Below are positions 55,855-64,000 of a DNA stretch of 64,000 nucleotides, one piece after another. Position 1 is the stretch's first letter; every line of letters starts with the position of its first letter. Origin of the DNA: Tubiluchus corallicola (lineage: Eukaryota > Priapulida > Priapulimorpha > Priapulimorphida > Tubiluchidae); the NCBI GenBank assembly GCA_030141605.1, contig JAQGDQ010000306.1:218449-282448 (forward strand), given 5' to 3'. The position numbers were made by a program, and so were the translations under genes. Below the pieces are notes generated by a model. It did not search any database. It saw nothing but the letters and a program-made list of their open reading frames with translations, and was not told the origin of the DNA.

Positions 55855-57041
55855 AATTTCTTTGATAACTACGTGCAATTGAACTGTCCTTTTCCATATA
55901 ACATGCGTCTTTCTTTTGAAGAAACCTTCCATGGATAACTTTAGCAAACATGCACATAAATTATTACAATTTGACATTGCAGTATAAGTAAGTACCTACA
56001 AAAGTCCTTGATTCATATATGGTTGTTAATTTAGAGAATGATGCTACAGCTTTATCAACACTGCAACTAAAATAAGTGGGTCAGCAAATCTTCAATCAAG
56101 AAGCTCTCATTTTTGCTCAATTTTACGAATGCTTACCTCTATCACTAATTCACTACTTATTGAACCACCTACATAGTATTAAATTGGCCTTATTAAAAAG
56201 GAAACTACTTGAATCTTCTACATTTGATGCAGAAATGTTATGAAATGCACTATTGCATGTTTGGCAAACTAATTTAGACATCTCTACTTAGCTCCATGCA
56301 GCAGTAGAACACTATTGTGATGGTTGGACCACAAGATATCTCACTATGGCTCCCAACTTTAATCTAAAGAATAAGGTTATAAACTAACAAAAAAAGAATT
56401 TTTATACTGCATAGTAGACAGTACCTTGAAACCTTAGGCTAGCAAACTATGCATTTCTGATCAGTTGGCATCCCTTCTGTGACTTTCCAAAGTAAATGCA
56501 ATACTCTGTTAATGACGACAAGTGCTGAAGTGACAAACTTTAGCTATTTTACCATCATGTCTTCGTGGAGGTAGAAAGTTAGCACACTTAAATTCTTGTA
56601 CACAATATATAAGTTTTCAAGAAGAGTTAGAGTAACCCTGACTGAAGTGAAGGATTGATGCACTGTGGAGGTATAAATGTAGCACACTCTCGATCACCTC
56701 CAAACTCTAACATCCACGACACATGGTAAAATGCTTCAAGATAATCCACACAGCCTGACAATCACATAAATGGATAAACAAGTAACATATGAATAACAGG
56801 TTTCAATGCTCCAGACAACAAAAATAACAGGGTCAGTAACACCCAGTGGTTATGGTCATGCCCGAGAAAACTGTGTTTTTAGACTCTTTAATGCTAATAT
56901 ACAGAAACAGGTCAATACAGATATTATGAAATAATAGTTTGTTTTTTGATATCACATTTACCTAGATTTGACCAAAATCATCACTGTGAGCAACGTCACA
57001 CAGCAGCAGTTAGGACTGACCTCTTTCTTCATTAGATGATA

Positions 57042-57073
57042 ACTGAATGTCAAGTTTGTACTTGACATTCAGT
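57042..57073. other. Perfect 14-bp hairpin downstream of AMMECR1
   Basis: ACTGAATGTCAAGT, a loop of TTGT, and ACTTGACATTCAGT form a perfect stem with a four-base loop. It lies about 370 nt past the AMMECR1 stop on the minus strand, probably in the 3'UTR. Role unknown. Confidence 0.6.
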
Positions 57074-57444
57074 AACAAGTATGTCGTGCCAATTCAATGT
57101 GCATAAAAATAACATGTCAATTTAAATTTTTCATACATAGTAATTTCAGTTATGCACCAAGCAAACTAGTAAGGCTAACAGTCAGTATAGCCAAAAACAA
57201 ACAAACCGAACATCTCTGCAGTAGATAATTTTGCTTTACTGAATGAAAGTCAAAACTTATTGAAATCTCTCACTTATAATTTGTGGGTTTCAAAATATTC
57301 ATTTGCAATTGCCTAAAAAATATACAGTAATCATCAACTTGGCATAACTAGCCAATTTAGCCAGTACACCCCACTCATAACTGTAATTGTTACTGTTGCC
57401 AGAGCAAAAAATGGCAGGAGATCCCTAGTGACTGTACACATTTG

Positions 57445-64000
<6,556 letters not shown>

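Larger units (their letters stand above)
48617..57444. other. Interval between convergent ferritin B and AMMECR1
   Basis: About 8.8 kb that must hold both 3'UTRs, since the two genes converge. No coding region is recognised. It contains a 142-bp hairpin at 52275, a MITE at 55396-55854 and a short perfect hairpin at 57042. The poly(A) sites cannot be assigned with confidence. Confidence 0.5.

Overview
The window is nuclear DNA of an animal. It is AT-rich, its genes are split by introns with GT-AG (once GC-AG) borders, and it carries several transposon families and long microsatellites. The gene set (SHOX homeobox, ATP6AP2/prorenin receptor, two H-type ferritins, AMMECR1) is typical of metazoans. 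The phylum cannot be fixed from the sequence; an invertebrate is likely. Gene models were built by reading splice sites and checking that intron phases join in frame.

Layout, left to right. (1) 1-3699: interior of a SHOX intron, opening with a 721-bp tandem duplication and a long (GAAT)n tract. (2) 3700-4645, minus: the first two coding exons of SHOX; the second half of the homeodomain and the C-terminus lie beyond the left edge. (3) 4646-16339: a gene-poor stretch with a decayed LINE endonuclease fragment at about 14.4-15.0 kb. (4) 17827-36455, minus: a complete eight-exon ATP6AP2 gene (376 aa), with its 3'UTR in about 16.34-17.83 kb; its first intron holds a broken Ty3/gypsy fragment and a LINE remnant on the other strand. 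(5) 36456-40357: the interval between the divergently arranged ATP6AP2 and first ferritin start codons, holding two related hAT-type MITEs in opposite orientation, each with a perfect 8-bp target duplication. (6) 40358-42777 and 45265-48616, plus: two tandem ferritin genes with identical intron positions and phases, separated by a decayed LINE reverse transcriptase. (7) 48617-57444: no gene seen; hairpin elements and a MITE. (8) 57445-62645, minus: the last four coding exons of AMMECR1, with a degenerate hAT-like element in one intron; the 5' exons lie beyond the right edge.

The genes do not form one pathway. ATP6AP2 is an accessory subunit of the vacuolar proton pump, the ferritins store iron in the cytosol, SHOX is a developmental transcription factor, and AMMECR1 is a conserved protein of poorly defined role. 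One link is that SHOX, ATP6AP2 and AMMECR1 all have X-linked human orthologues, so the block may be old linkage. I saw no CRISPR array, defence system or other wholly new system. The most unusual items are the opposed MITE pair, a GC-AG intron beside an RKRR cleavage site in ATP6AP2, a hairpin over a poly(A) signal, and several near-identical tandem duplications.
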